Below, one piece after another: positions 8,397-17,188 of a stretch of DNA of 39,187 nucleotides (positions are counted from its first letter, which is position 1; each line of letters opens with the position of its first letter). Source of the stretch: Planctomycetales bacterium (lineage in GTDB: Bacteria > Planctomycetota > Planctomycetia > Pirellulales > Pirellulaceae); NCBI GenBank assembly GCA_020426925.1, contig JAGQPC010000003.1:1-39187 (forward strand). The letters are read 5' to 3'. The position numbers and the translations under genes were made by a program. The notes beneath the pieces were generated by a model. That model was not told where the DNA came from, ran no database searches, and saw only the letters and a list, made by a program, of their open reading frames with translations.

Positions 8397-11300
8397 ATGT
8401 TCAAGCGATCGTGCTCGACCGTGCCATCCGTCAAGGCGTCGCGGATACGTGAAGTGTTCTTGCGTGACATGCCAAAGTACCAGGCACGGCTTTGCTCCCA
8501 GATGATTTCCGATTCGTTGAGCGAATTCTGGAATTGGCACAACGCGTTAATCGACGAGCAGCTGCGACTGGAAGCTCAGGTTCCGAAAGCTGTCCGCAAA
8601 CGGTGGGCGGAAGAAGCTGGAAAACGATTCGACCGTCGCGATCCGGAAAACGTTCCTCTACGGCTGCTAGTTGATTTCTGTTTGCACTACTGTCGCCAGC
8701 TGGTCAACGAGACGAACTCGCTCCGCCAACAGCACGCCGAATTTCGCAGGCAATTTAGCATCGCTGAAACCGAAACCGAAAAACGAACTGTTTTGCTCAA
8801 CGCGGCCGCGATTCTAGGGCGCTCGTGGTGGCAACTGCAAGGTGATCGCCGCGCGACAAAACGCTGGCTGTCCGAAGACGCGCTCCACGACCGCTTCGTG
8901 CGCCGGATTGGCAAAACAGAATTGCAACTGGCGTTCGCGTTGGAGCGGTTAGGAACGTTCGTATGCCAAGTGCTCTTTGTCGCCAAGCAAAATAAGACAG
9001 ACTTGCTTGGCGTATGGAACGCGCTGAACATGGACGGACTTTTCCAACGCGTCTGCGCATTAGAAGCCGACCCTCGTGTCCACGCGGCTCTAGTGCGAAG
9101 TTTCAATCGGGCGGTCGGGCCGGTCGAAATCATCGACTGTCGATCGTTTCTTCGCGAGGCGAATCTATTGTGGCTCGGCAAAGCCGCAACCAGTGAAACG
9201 CTCGACGTTTGGGTCCAGGTAGAATCACTGACGTTACTGCGCAAGACTGCACCCAGCTCTTTTGAAACCGTTATCGACTGGCGACTAAAGCAGATCAGCG
9301 GCGGGGACGATATGTTTCTGCGGCGGCGGGCGGTGCAGTTGGCGTTTGAAGCGATGGACGAATCGAGTCTCGCGAGCTTGATCCCGCACATGAAAAATGA
9401 CCCGAGCGTTTTTGTGCGGCAAAAGTACGCAGAAATGTTGTGGACGCTACCCGCCGAAATGGGAGGCCCGGCGATTCGCGATCTGTTTAGAACAGATGCG
9501 TCTCATCAGGTGAGAGCGGCTTGCCTGGTTGCGATTCCGGCAAATGTTGACCGAATTCGAATTCGCGAAACTGTTCAAGATATCTTGTCGCGAACGCTTG
9601 CAGCAGACGAGCACGAGTTTGTTCTGCGAACGGCAATTCATGTTTGTGTCACATGGGTGCAGCTTCACGTGGAGTTGGCTCGCTCGGGCGATGCCTCGGC
9701 CAACGATTACGTAGATTGTTTGATTCAACAATGCAAGCCTCACCTCCGCCAGCTCGCGGAGTTCTCCGATTCCACGCCAATGCGTCGTTGGGCAACCGCG
9801 GCACTCGAACGCGTGCGGCTCGCGCGTGACGGCCGTTTGTCAGAGCTCCACGACCGGCTTCACGCGATGGTTCACTCAATACCTTTAGGCAAAAGTCGCA
9901 CATACAGCAGACTACGACTACGAGGATACTCGGACGAAGAAATCGGGCGAACGTTGGCCTTGTTGGCTCAGGACGATTTCGGGTTCGACGTGAGCCGAGG
10001 TTGGTTCTTTGATCGAATCACGCGAGGCCCGGTCTTTGGGTTGCGGCTGTGGCGAGTGTGGTTCGAGTTTCGCAACGCGGCAACCGACAAACGACAAGCG
10101 TTTCGACACACGATCGGTCGCATTGGACAAGGGCGACTTCGCGTGCCGTCCAGAATCATGGCCGAGTTGAGTCCAACGAAAGTCCCAGGCGAGCCGCTAT
10201 TTGTGTCGTCTGAAGAAACTTGGCGGCCGTACGTGCCGCTTGTGGACGATTTCGTGTCGGTACTAAACCAGAGCTTCTTCACGCGTGCGCCGTTTCGGTT
10301 CTACACGAACGAAGGAGTCACGACGGTCCTGTGTCCACGAAAGCTACGGGAACGTATTCGAGCAACAGTGAGCTTGACGTTCGCGTTTGCCAAGCTCGCG
10401 AGATTGCGAAACTGGAACGAGAATTCATCTCACAATCCGGGCGACTATCTTTCTGCAATCCGGAAACTCGGATTCAGTGTCGAGTTCCAACCTTATGGAT
10501 TTGGCGAATCGCGACCAGACGCGCCGGTATTGCAAGATTTTTCTGTTTTGCGATTCTTTGGTGCCATCGGTTTCTTCTTGACGCCAAAGCAACAAGAAGA
10601 ATTCAAATCGTTACTCTACGATTACGCGTTCTACTTCAATTCTTCGTTTGAAAACTCACTCGAACATCTATTCCTATTTGCAATCGTGTTTTTGGCGGTC
10701 GTGCTTGTGAAACATCTTTACTCAAATGCTACTCTGGCACTCGCACGACGACGAATTCCCATTTCGATTGGCGGCTGGGGAACGCGAGGAAAATCGGGCA
10801 CCGAACGCCTCAAGGCGGCGCTGCTCGGAGGCATGGGCTATGGACTCGTTTCGAAAACGACCGGTTGCGAAGCGATGTTCATCCATGCCGATCCACACGG
10901 GCAGCCGCTCGAGATTCCGCTGTTCCGGCCGTACGACAAAGCAACCATTTGGGAGCAGCGTAATCTTCTGATCATGTCTGCCAAGATGCGCCCGTCCGTG
11001 TTTCTATGGGAATGCATGGGGCTGACCCCGTCATACGTAGACGTGTTGCAACGCCAATGGACTCGCGACGACCTTGGCACCATTACCAACACGTATCCCG
11101 ATCACGAAGATCTGCAAGGGCCGGCTGGCTACGACGTTGCGACAACGATTTCCGGCTTTGCTCCGCGCCGCTCGCACATCATCACAACGGAACAACAGAT
11201 GCGGCCGCTGGTTCGAGAAAGCTGCCATCGCGTGAAGTCTTCGTGCGAAGGAGTCGGTTGGCTGGAATCCGGACTGGTCGCAGAGGACATTCAGAGTCGC

Positions 11301-12758
11301 TTCCCCTACGCAGAACACCCCGACAACATCGCACTTGTTGCCGCGATGGCGCAGCATCTTGGTTGCGATTACGATTACGCCATGAAAGCAATGGCCGACT
11401 ATTTGGTTGCCGATCTTGGTGTACTGAAAACGTATCCCGTGTCTCGGATCTCTCACCGAGATCTAGAATTCACTAACGGAATGTCTGCCAACGAACGATT
11501 TGGTTGCCTCGGCAATTGGAAACGAACGGGCTACGCAACACAGGATCCTCATGCTGAACGAGGCGTTTGGATTTCCACGGTGGTGAACAACCGAGCTGAT
11601 CGCGTGGCTCGCTCGCGCGTATTCGCGAACATTCTGGTAGATGACATTTCTGCTGATCGTCATTTCTTGATTGGTAACAACTTAAAAGGCCTGATCGGAT
11701 TTATCGGCGACGCGTGGGAAACTCGTGCTAGCAAAATGACGCTTTGTCACGAAGACGAATACGACGCCGCAGTTGCTCTGCGCGAACTGGAGCGAGCCGC
11801 CAAAGAATTCCGCCAACCGTTCACTGCAGACCATGTTGCAACGTTCATGCGAATCATGGTGTCTGCCGTGGTCGAATCGGAGCCGACCGTTGAACGCATT
11901 GTAGACGAATGTGCCAATTCGCCAGAACGATTGTGTGCTGCTTTGGGCGCAGAAAACGTGGACTCTGGCACAACCAACGCGATTGTCGCTCGCTATCAAG
12001 AGCAGCTGGCTGGTCTCGCGGAAGTCGAAGAACTCAAACATTTGATCGAGTCGGAAGCGAAGCTAGAAGCTCTGGACAAAGCATACCGCGCTTCCGCGAA
12101 AAAATGGTTCGATCGCAAAATCGTGGTCATTGAGAATTACACTGCCACGGGCGAACAAGTCATTCGGCGAATCGTTGACGAGACTCCACCCGGTATCAAG
12201 AACCGCGTGATGGGAGTGCAGAACATCAAAGGAACGGGGCTCGATTTCGTTTACCGCTTCCAGGCGTGGGCCGCATGTTACGAAGCGTGTGACCTTGTTC
12301 GCAGTAGAGACATTCAAGACGTGCACAAGGGTTTGCAAGCTCTATCACTGATGCCGCAAATTGGCCAACTGTGTGACGCCTATGTTGCCGCAACTTTGCA
12401 GCAGCTGGAAAGTTCGGTCTTCGCGAGTGATCCCGAAGTCACTTCGCTGTCGCAAAACGTGTCCAATCGTTTGGAAGAATCGCGGCAGGAACTGGCTGAA
12501 TCACTTTCGGCGGGCGACGAGCAGTCGTCTGGATCCGGGCGGTTCGATTGGTTACTCGACACGTTGGAGCAGTACTTCGAAATCAACGACGCCGTCCGTC
12601 GCCGAAACGCTGCTGATCAAGTCTACGCAGATCTCGCAACCGAGCGGATCAGCCGCCACCAAGCAGTTGAGCAAATTCGCAAAATCAACAAGCGTCAAAA
12701 AGGCGGCTGGCTCGGCGACAGCGTCAAGGACTTCTTCGCAAGATTCAGCCGCTCGTAG
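8397..12758 (+). CDS. CapB/PgsB-like Mur-ligase synthetase with large N-terminal extension
   Basis: A 1,453-residue protein with a purine-rich stretch (GCGAGG) just upstream of its ATG. The C-terminal half carries a Mur-ligase-type ATPase domain of the poly-gamma-glutamate synthetase CapB/PgsB kind: P-loop GTRGKSGT (residues 795-802), SKTTG, WEQRNLLIMSA, LWECMGL, TNTYPDHEDLQGP and VNNRADRVARS. CapB uses ATP to activate a carboxylate for gamma-amide bond formation. A transmembrane helix (~753-776) precedes it, placing the ATPase on the cytoplasmic side. CapB is normally ~400 residues; here ~750 residues of helical, HEAT-like sequence lie in front and ~250 behind. No CapC or CapA partner is visible, so the extension may replace or recruit one. 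The superfamily is well supported; the polymer made is unknown. Confidence 0.85.
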   Translation: MFKRSCSTVPSVKASRIREVFLRDMPKYQARLCSQMISDSLSEFWNWHNALIDEQLRLEAQVPKAVRKRWAEEAGKRFDRRDPENVPLRLLVDFCLHYCRQLVNETNSLRQQHAEFRRQFSIAETETEKRTVLLNAAAILGRSWWQLQGDRRATKRWLSEDALHDRFVRRIGKTELQLAFALERLGTFVCQVLFVAKQNKTDLLGVWNALNMDGLFQRVCALEADPRVHAALVRSFNRAVGPVEIIDCRSFLREANLLWLGKAATSETLDVWVQVESLTLLRKTAPSSFETVIDWRLKQISGGDDMFLRRRAVQLAFEAMDESSLASLIPHMKNDPSVFVRQKYAEMLWTLPAEMGGPAIRDLFRTDASHQVRAACLVAIPANVDRIRIRETVQDILSRTLAADEHEFVLRTAIHVCVTWVQLHVELARSGDASANDYVDCLIQQCKPHLRQLAEFSDSTPMRRWATAALERVRLARDGRLSELHDRLHAMVHSIPLGKSRTYSRLRLRGYSDEEIGRTLALLAQDDFGFDVSRGWFFDRITRGPVFGLRLWRVWFEFRNAATDKRQAFRHTIGRIGQGRLRVPSRIMAELSPTKVPGEPLFVSSEETWRPYVPLVDDFVSVLNQSFFTRAPFRFYTNEGVTTVLCPRKLRERIRATVSLTFAFAKLARLRNWNENSSHNPGDYLSAIRKLGFSVEFQPYGFGESRPDAPVLQDFSVLRFFGAIGFFLTPKQQEEFKSLLYDYAFYFNSSFENSLEHLFLFAIVFLAVVLVKHLYSNATLALARRRIPISIGGWGTRGKSGTERLKAALLGGMGYGLVSKTTGCEAMFIHADPHGQPLEIPLFRPYDKATIWEQRNLLIMSAKMRPSVFLWECMGLTPSYVDVLQRQWTRDDLGTITNTYPDHEDLQGPAGYDVATTISGFAPRRSHIITTEQQMRPLVRESCHRVKSSCEGVGWLESGLVAEDIQSRFPYAEHPDNIALVAAMAQHLGCDYDYAMKAMADYLVADLGVLKTYPVSRISHRDLEFTNGMSANERFGCLGNWKRTGYATQDPHAERGVWISTVVNNRADRVARSRVFANILVDDISADRHFLIGNNLKGLIGFIGDAWETRASKMTLCHEDEYDAAVALRELERAAKEFRQPFTADHVATFMRIMVSAVVESEPTVERIVDECANSPERLCAALGAENVDSGTTNAIVARYQEQLAGLAEVEELKHLIESEAKLEALDKAYRASAKKWFDRKIVVIENYTATGEQVIRRIVDETPPGIKNRVMGVQNIKGTGLDFVYRFQAWAACYEACDLVRSRDIQDVHKGLQALSLMPQIGQLCDAYVAATLQQLESSVFASDPEVTSLSQNVSNRLEESRQELAESLSAGDEQSSGSGRFDWLLDTLEQYFEINDAVRRRNAADQVYADLATERISRHQAVEQIRKINKRQKGGWLGDSVKDFFARFSRS

Positions 12759-12763
12759 TCGAA

Positions 12764-12778
12764 GGGAATGATCTTCCC
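12764..12778 (+). terminator. Small hairpin after the CapB-like gene
   Basis: GGGAA (12764-12768) and TTCCC (12774-12778) form a 5-bp stem six bases after the stop codon of the CapB-like gene. No T-run follows, so intrinsic termination is doubtful. It may only protect the 3' end of the transcript. Confidence 0.25.
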
Positions 12779-12878
12779 GCATCTACAACTGGTCATGCGC
12801 TGGGAACAAACCATAGCGATCTACTTTTCTGTGAGCACCGAATAGATCTTTGAGCACAGATTAGTAGTCTGTACCAGC

Positions 12879-13055
12879 TTAATCTTCGGGTTTGTGGAAG
12901 TTGCTAACTCCCTGACGGACGGGATCTTTAGCAAGATCCACTACGAGCTGCCCGAACACCAAGATGGGTTGGACTACTAGCACCGCGTGGGCTTCCTGTT
13001 CGACATGAGTCGCTTTCGCGCCGAATTGCAAAAGCCGCTTGGTCGCCTTACTCAT
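12879..13055 (-). CDS. Small hypothetical protein coupled to the upstream TPR/thioredoxin gene
   Basis: A 58-residue ORF whose ATG (13053-13055) lies inside the last codons of the preceding minus-strand gene, giving an 8-bp overlap (GATGAGTAA). It starts MSKATKRLLQFGAKATHVEQ and has a central hydrophobic stretch (AVLVVQPILVFGQLVVDLA), then ends HKPED. The segment is probably an amphipathic or membrane-associated helix. The tight overlap suggests translational coupling. Longer readings of this frame that extend upstream into the neighbouring gene are artefacts. I do not recognise the family, and it could be a chance ORF. Confidence 0.45.
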   Translation of the reverse strand: MSKATKRLLQFGAKATHVEQEAHAVLVVQPILVFGQLVVDLAKDPVRQGVSNFHKPED

Positions 13056-15108
13056 CGCGGTACGGCATTTTCTTCCGGAAGAGCTCCAATCGAGCCTGGA
13101 TCGAGGCAGCCTGATCGGACTGCCCATTTGTTGTGAGGATCTTGATCGCTTTCGATGCGGCAGCGGTGGCTTTCTTGAAGTCGCCAGTTTCCGCGTAGGC
13201 ACAGGCCAGCGTGTCGAGAAACGCGGGCGAGCCATACTTTGTTTGCTTGCACACATGGTCAGCCCATTTGACTGCCTCGGTGCCATTACGATTTTCGGCC
13301 TGCGGATGAGTGGCCAAGATCCAGGCCAAGTTATTCGCAGCGAGCGTCATACCAGGCTGAAGTTCAACCGTGTGACGGTAAGTTTGAATTGCCTTATCGA
13401 GCTGCCCGTTAACTCGGTACGCGTTCGCCAGGTTATACCAGCACGCGACGTCTTTTGGCTGAGCCTTCACGACCTTATTGAATCGCTCGATCGCGGCTGA
13501 CGCATTTCCTTGAGCCATCCGAATGAACGCCAACTTCCGCTCGGTAGAAACATCGCTGGGGTTAATCCTCGCAGCTTCCTGAAGTTGTTCCGCGGCCTGA
13601 TCCAATTGACCGATCTTTGCCAGCAGACTTGCGTAGTCGGACCGAAATCGAAAATCGTCAGGTCGATACCCGATCGCTCTGCGAAACGCTTCCTGCGATT
13701 CATCGATCTGTTCTTGATCGCGAAGTAGCACGGCCAGCACGTAATACAAATCACCCGGCTCTTGGCCATCTGCATTTGTCGGTGATTGGGAACCAAGCTG
13801 AGTGTGGCGTTCCAGGTAATCGGTTCCGCTATTCACCATTGCTTCGTCGATGAAATGCGAAGTAACAGGCAGAGGGTCTGCAGCAAGCGGCGGCATGACC
13901 CATTTGCCAGGAAATGGAGATGTGTACGTCCGCAGTTCGCTATCGGGAACATTTAATAGCTTCACATCAGTCAGCAGTCGGCTGATTTCGACCGGCCCTT
14001 GATATAGAACGCAGACGAATCCGCGTTCATCGACAAGAAAACTGGCCGGGACCGTTGACGTTTGCCAGCGGTCAAAGATCGCTCGCTTGAGCACATCCAG
14101 ACTGCGAACAAGTTCAACCGTTCCAGACACATTCGTAAACGGAAACCCGGTGCTTGCCAACACTTGTTCTGCACCGCTCGAATCGCCTTCAATGTTGTCC
14201 AGGTTTACGGCAAGGACATTCAAGCCCGCCTGACGAATTTGGTCGGCCTGATCGGCGTAGTCTTTCAATTCCTGTGCACAAGTATTGCAGGTTGCAGACC
14301 AGATCGTGATGACTGTTGGCCTGTCGATCATCGTGTTGAGTGGTTGTTCCATCCCGTCGGCGCGCAGAGACGGAAGCAGTCGCCTCGCCGGGAGTACGGT
14401 TCTGGCAACACTGGTTGACGCAAGCGTTTCTTGTTGCGACTCCTTCAGTTGTTTTCGATTTGTCGGCGGGGTCCATGAATTCACGCTGTTGCTTTGCTGG
14501 TCGATAATGTATCGGTGATCTACTTCAAGCCCGTCGTATTGCCGTTGCTCGTCACCAGGCCAATGAACAACAACGTGGCGAATCTGTTTCGAATTGCCCA
14601 ATCCGAAATGCAGCCAGCTGCTGGACTGTGACAAGAACGCGTCTCCGGCGGACAGTGTTTTAATCAACGGCAGCGAGTTGTCGCCATCAAGGACAACTTC
14701 GACTCGCGCACCAACGGCATCTCGATTCGTAGTTTTGCCGTCACCGTGCAGTTTGATCGAGATGAAGTGGTTTTCACGTGCACTGTTGTTCCGCAGGAAG
14801 CGGATCCGAGGAGCGGTACGATTAGTCACCCAAATATCGAGATCGCCGTCGAAATCCCAATCGGACAGGGCGACTGCTCGACCATCGTCGGCGAAGTCTA
14901 AACCGCTGGCCGCCGAGATGTCAGCAAATCGCTCGTTGCCGGTATTGCTGTGTGTATTGAGAAACACACAATTCCGTTCGTGACCACTAAACGAGCGATC
15001 TTCGTGCAACAAGCGATTGAGCGCCTTCCATCCTTGGCGATAACGCATCATCGCACGCTCGGAAAAATCATCGATCGGTGACTGCGACACGACCTGTCGC
15101 CAATACAC
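13048..15108 (-). CDS. VCBS/ASPIC-UnbV, TlpA-like thioredoxin and TPR protein (3' half of a TGA-split ORF)
   Basis: As a separate ORF it starts at a GTG (15108) and encodes 686 residues. It opens inside the propeller region: a further FG-GAP/VCBS repeat (DWDFDGDLDIWV), then the ASPIC/UnbV domain (~110-190, with NRDAVGARV and LHFGLG), a TlpA/ResA-like thioredoxin domain with a CNTC active site near 273-276 and a VPASFLVDERG cis-Pro loop, and TPR repeats from ~450 to the end. It has no signal peptide or membrane anchor of its own. It is in the same frame as the gene ending at 15112, separated by a single TGA. That argues for one ~1,353-residue polypeptide made by readthrough or selenocysteine insertion. 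A GGAG at 15120-15123 would alternatively permit reinitiation at the GTG. Confidence 0.85.
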   Translation of the reverse strand: MYWRQVVSQSPIDDFSERAMMRYRQGWKALNRLLHEDRSFSGHERNCVFLNTHSNTGNERFADISAASGLDFADDGRAVALSDWDFDGDLDIWVTNRTAPRIRFLRNNSARENHFISIKLHGDGKTTNRDAVGARVEVVLDGDNSLPLIKTLSAGDAFLSQSSSWLHFGLGNSKQIRHVVVHWPGDEQRQYDGLEVDHRYIIDQQSNSVNSWTPPTNRKQLKESQQETLASTSVARTVLPARRLLPSLRADGMEQPLNTMIDRPTVITIWSATCNTCAQELKDYADQADQIRQAGLNVLAVNLDNIEGDSSGAEQVLASTGFPFTNVSGTVELVRSLDVLKRAIFDRWQTSTVPASFLVDERGFVCVLYQGPVEISRLLTDVKLLNVPDSELRTYTSPFPGKWVMPPLAADPLPVTSHFIDEAMVNSGTDYLERHTQLGSQSPTNADGQEPGDLYYVLAVLLRDQEQIDESQEAFRRAIGYRPDDFRFRSDYASLLAKIGQLDQAAEQLQEAARINPSDVSTERKLAFIRMAQGNASAAIERFNKVVKAQPKDVACWYNLANAYRVNGQLDKAIQTYRHTVELQPGMTLAANNLAWILATHPQAENRNGTEAVKWADHVCKQTKYGSPAFLDTLACAYAETGDFKKATAAASKAIKILTTNGQSDQAASIQARLELFRKKMPYRDE

Positions 15109-15114
15109 ACTTCA
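15084..15114 (-). promoter_or_regulatory. In-frame TGA followed by a bSECIS-like hairpin
   Basis: On the minus strand the codons around the TGA (15114-15112) read T-G-D-L-stop-S-V-Y-W-R-Q-V-V, open on both sides. Eleven bases after the TGA a stem GCGACA (15100-15095) pairs perfectly with TGTCGC (15089-15084), enclosing the loop GGTCG. The loop starts 17 nt after the TGA. The general bacterial SECIS model calls for a stem-loop roughly 16-37 nt downstream with a G in the first two loop positions. The E. coli fdhF element has a GGUCU loop at nearly the same distance. All of this is seen in the sequence; selenocysteine incorporation is inferred, because selA, selB, selC and selD are not in this window. 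Confidence 0.5.
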
Positions 15115-17109
15115 CAAGTCTCCGGTGTCTTCCGCCGTGATGAATCCGTTCGCGACAATCAGATCATCCCAGCCGTCACCGTTGAGATCCGCGAATCGAG
15201 AGCCCCAGGCCCATCGGCCCATGGTGACTCCTGCCTGAACACTGACGTCGCGGAACCCTTCTTTCGCGTTAATGAACAATGTGTTTCCCCGAGCGTGGCG
15301 CTGAAACTGTTCTCGCACATTTGAATCGACCGAGGTTTTGAACTGCCGTTGATAAGTGATGCGATTACCCGCAGCCGAAAACATGTTGGAAACGTACAAG
15401 TCCATGCGGCCATCACGATTTACATCTGCCCAGTTCGCAGACATGCCGGCCGACATGTCTTCGACATTCAGTTCTGGAGCGACATCGGTAAAGCGGCCGT
15501 TGTCGTTGCGATAGAGATTGTTGCGACCGTAATCGTTGGCAACATATAAATCGGGGTCGCCATCGTTGTCGTAGTCTTCCCAAGCGGCAGCGAAACTGTA
15601 GCGAGAATTGTTTTGGTCCAATCCAACTTCGGATGTCACGTCCGTGAACAGCCAATTGCCGTCATTCCGCAACAGCATATTCTTACCGCCGTTGTTAGCG
15701 TCGTGGTACGGAACCGGTTCGCCCATTGCACCTTGTCGAACGCTCGAAGCAGGAGGATTGTAGCCGCACGCGTAGACGTCAACGTCGCCGTCGAGATCGT
15801 AGTCGGAGGCCGAAATCGAAAACGATTGTGCTTCGCTGCTCGTTCCGAATTCGATCTGAAAATGACCTTGCCCGTCGTTCGACATCAAGAGGATTCGCCA
15901 TTCCTGCGCGATGACAAGATCACGGTCACCGTCGTTGTCGAAGTCAACAAACAACGCACTTGCACAATAATCCAGCCAATCGGCACCACTTTCGCTAGTT
16001 GCGTCGCGTAACGTTCCATCGGCGTTTTGAATGAACAAGCGGTTTGGAAGGCCGCCTTGTTGGCAGACGTACAAGTCTTCTAGTTGGTCACCATTCACAT
16101 CGCCGATCGCAAGCCCATGATTTGCAACTGGGTCCAGCCCCAAATCACGCGCCAGTCGAGCTCGCCAATAATCGGTTGAACGCAAGAACTGTTGGTTGTA
16201 TGCAAACGTGTTGCCGAGTACCGACGCCGTACAATCCGAAAACATTTTCCCATCGTGGCCGCGATGCACCACGCGCTCGTAGTCGGTGACCTTAAGCGAC
16301 AAAAGTTTTGGCACTGCAGTGGCAGTTGACCAATCGAGAGTCCACTTTGCGTTAACCTGCAACGTTCCTGATTCGGATTCGCCTACCGATTGAAAGTAAA
16401 TCGTAGTCGTTGCTTTGTCGCCTTCGGTCGAAATTGTGACAGGCTTGAGCTTCGTTCGTTCGACAACACCATTGCGATAGAGTCGTCGAAATTCTCCAAT
16501 CGCTGACTGAAGAGCGTGTGGCCCGCGTAAGTTGCCGGCTGTCGAATTGACGGCGCCAAGCGACTCAGCACGTTCGACTTGAAGAGTCGCGTCTTCAAAA
16601 ACTTTGGTGATCATAGCGGGATGCAGCGGCGAACAAACGAATTCATCAGTGACAAGTTTATCGGGCAGTGCTTTCGACTTGTCCGGTGATTCTTCAAACA
16701 GCTTTCCTAGATTTTTGAGCTGCTGGTTCGACGCTTCATTGAACGCTTCGGTCTCCCAGCCATCAGCGGCCGGATCAATTCGACGATAAGCATCGGCGAG
16801 TGGCGCAACGTAAGATTGCTGCGTTGCCCCTGGAGCCTGAACGCTGACCTCGTTTGTTGGAACTCGATCGGTGGTGGCGTCGCTCGTCGTAGTTGTTTCA
16901 GAAACAGTTTCTTTGCTGTCGTCGGCGTTTGTGTTGTCGGCACTAGCTTCGGTTTGCTTAACCTCGGCCGGGCCACGAAAGAGATGCCAGCCTCCGTAGA
17001 GCACTAGCGGGGCGACCACTAGGCCAATGGCCCACACCGGAAATCGCCGAGGCTCAGCGTGGGCTGGATGTTCGGGTTTTGCTTTGTTCTGATTGCGTTT
17101 TCTCGACAT
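15112..17109 (-). CDS. Membrane-anchored FG-GAP/VCBS propeller protein (5' half of a TGA-split ORF)
   Basis: 665 residues up to the TGA. A Lys/Arg-rich N-terminus is followed by one transmembrane helix (~25-45, VWAIGLVVAPLVLYGGW), then a Thr/Asp/Glu-rich linker. An alpha/beta region (~110-310) comes next. From ~340 onward come repeated calcium-binding-type VCBS/FG-GAP motifs: DVNGDQLEDLYV, DFDNDGDRDLVI, DYDLDGDVDVYA, DYDNDGDPDLYV, DVNRDGRMDLYV and DLNGDGWDDLIV. This is the CRTAC1/ASPIC-UnbV type of extracytoplasmic propeller common in Planctomycetes. The frame ends TAEDTGDL then TGA, and the same frame resumes at once with further propeller sequence, so this half looks incomplete alone. Start is the ATG at 17109, with a TATAAT box 36 bp upstream. 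Confidence 0.88.
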   Translation of the reverse strand: MSRKRNQNKAKPEHPAHAEPRRFPVWAIGLVVAPLVLYGGWHLFRGPAEVKQTEASADNTNADDSKETVSETTTTSDATTDRVPTNEVSVQAPGATQQSYVAPLADAYRRIDPAADGWETEAFNEASNQQLKNLGKLFEESPDKSKALPDKLVTDEFVCSPLHPAMITKVFEDATLQVERAESLGAVNSTAGNLRGPHALQSAIGEFRRLYRNGVVERTKLKPVTISTEGDKATTTIYFQSVGESESGTLQVNAKWTLDWSTATAVPKLLSLKVTDYERVVHRGHDGKMFSDCTASVLGNTFAYNQQFLRSTDYWRARLARDLGLDPVANHGLAIGDVNGDQLEDLYVCQQGGLPNRLFIQNADGTLRDATSESGADWLDYCASALFVDFDNDGDRDLVIAQEWRILLMSNDGQGHFQIEFGTSSEAQSFSISASDYDLDGDVDVYACGYNPPASSVRQGAMGEPVPYHDANNGGKNMLLRNDGNWLFTDVTSEVGLDQNNSRYSFAAAWEDYDNDGDPDLYVANDYGRNNLYRNDNGRFTDVAPELNVEDMSAGMSANWADVNRDGRMDLYVSNMFSAAGNRITYQRQFKTSVDSNVREQFQRHARGNTLFINAKEGFRDVSVQAGVTMGRWAWGSRFADLNGDGWDDLIVANGFITAEDTGDL

Positions 17110-17144
17110 TGGGCATCACCACATCGCGGACTCGAAGACTCTGC

Positions 17145-17150
17145 ATTATA
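17145..17150 (-). promoter_or_regulatory. Consensus -10 box for the FG-GAP gene
   Basis: The minus strand reads TATAAT, 35-40 bp upstream of the ATG at 17109. No convincing -35 hexamer is present; the best is GTGAGA at 19-nt spacing. The expected 5' UTR would be about 28 nt. Confidence 0.45.
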
Positions 17151-17188
17151 GCTTTGAATCGGTGGGCGTTCTCACCCGAGCGAGCCTA

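Noticed and set aside
12879-13286. Long 135-codon version of the small minus-strand ORF
   Set aside because: The upstream part is an out-of-frame shadow of the TPR/thioredoxin gene; only the 58 codons from 13055 are plausible.
15084-15114. Treating the TGA simply as a normal gene boundary
   Set aside because: Not fully excluded, but frame continuity, domain continuity, lack of a signal peptide in the 3' half and the hairpin make a plain boundary less likely.
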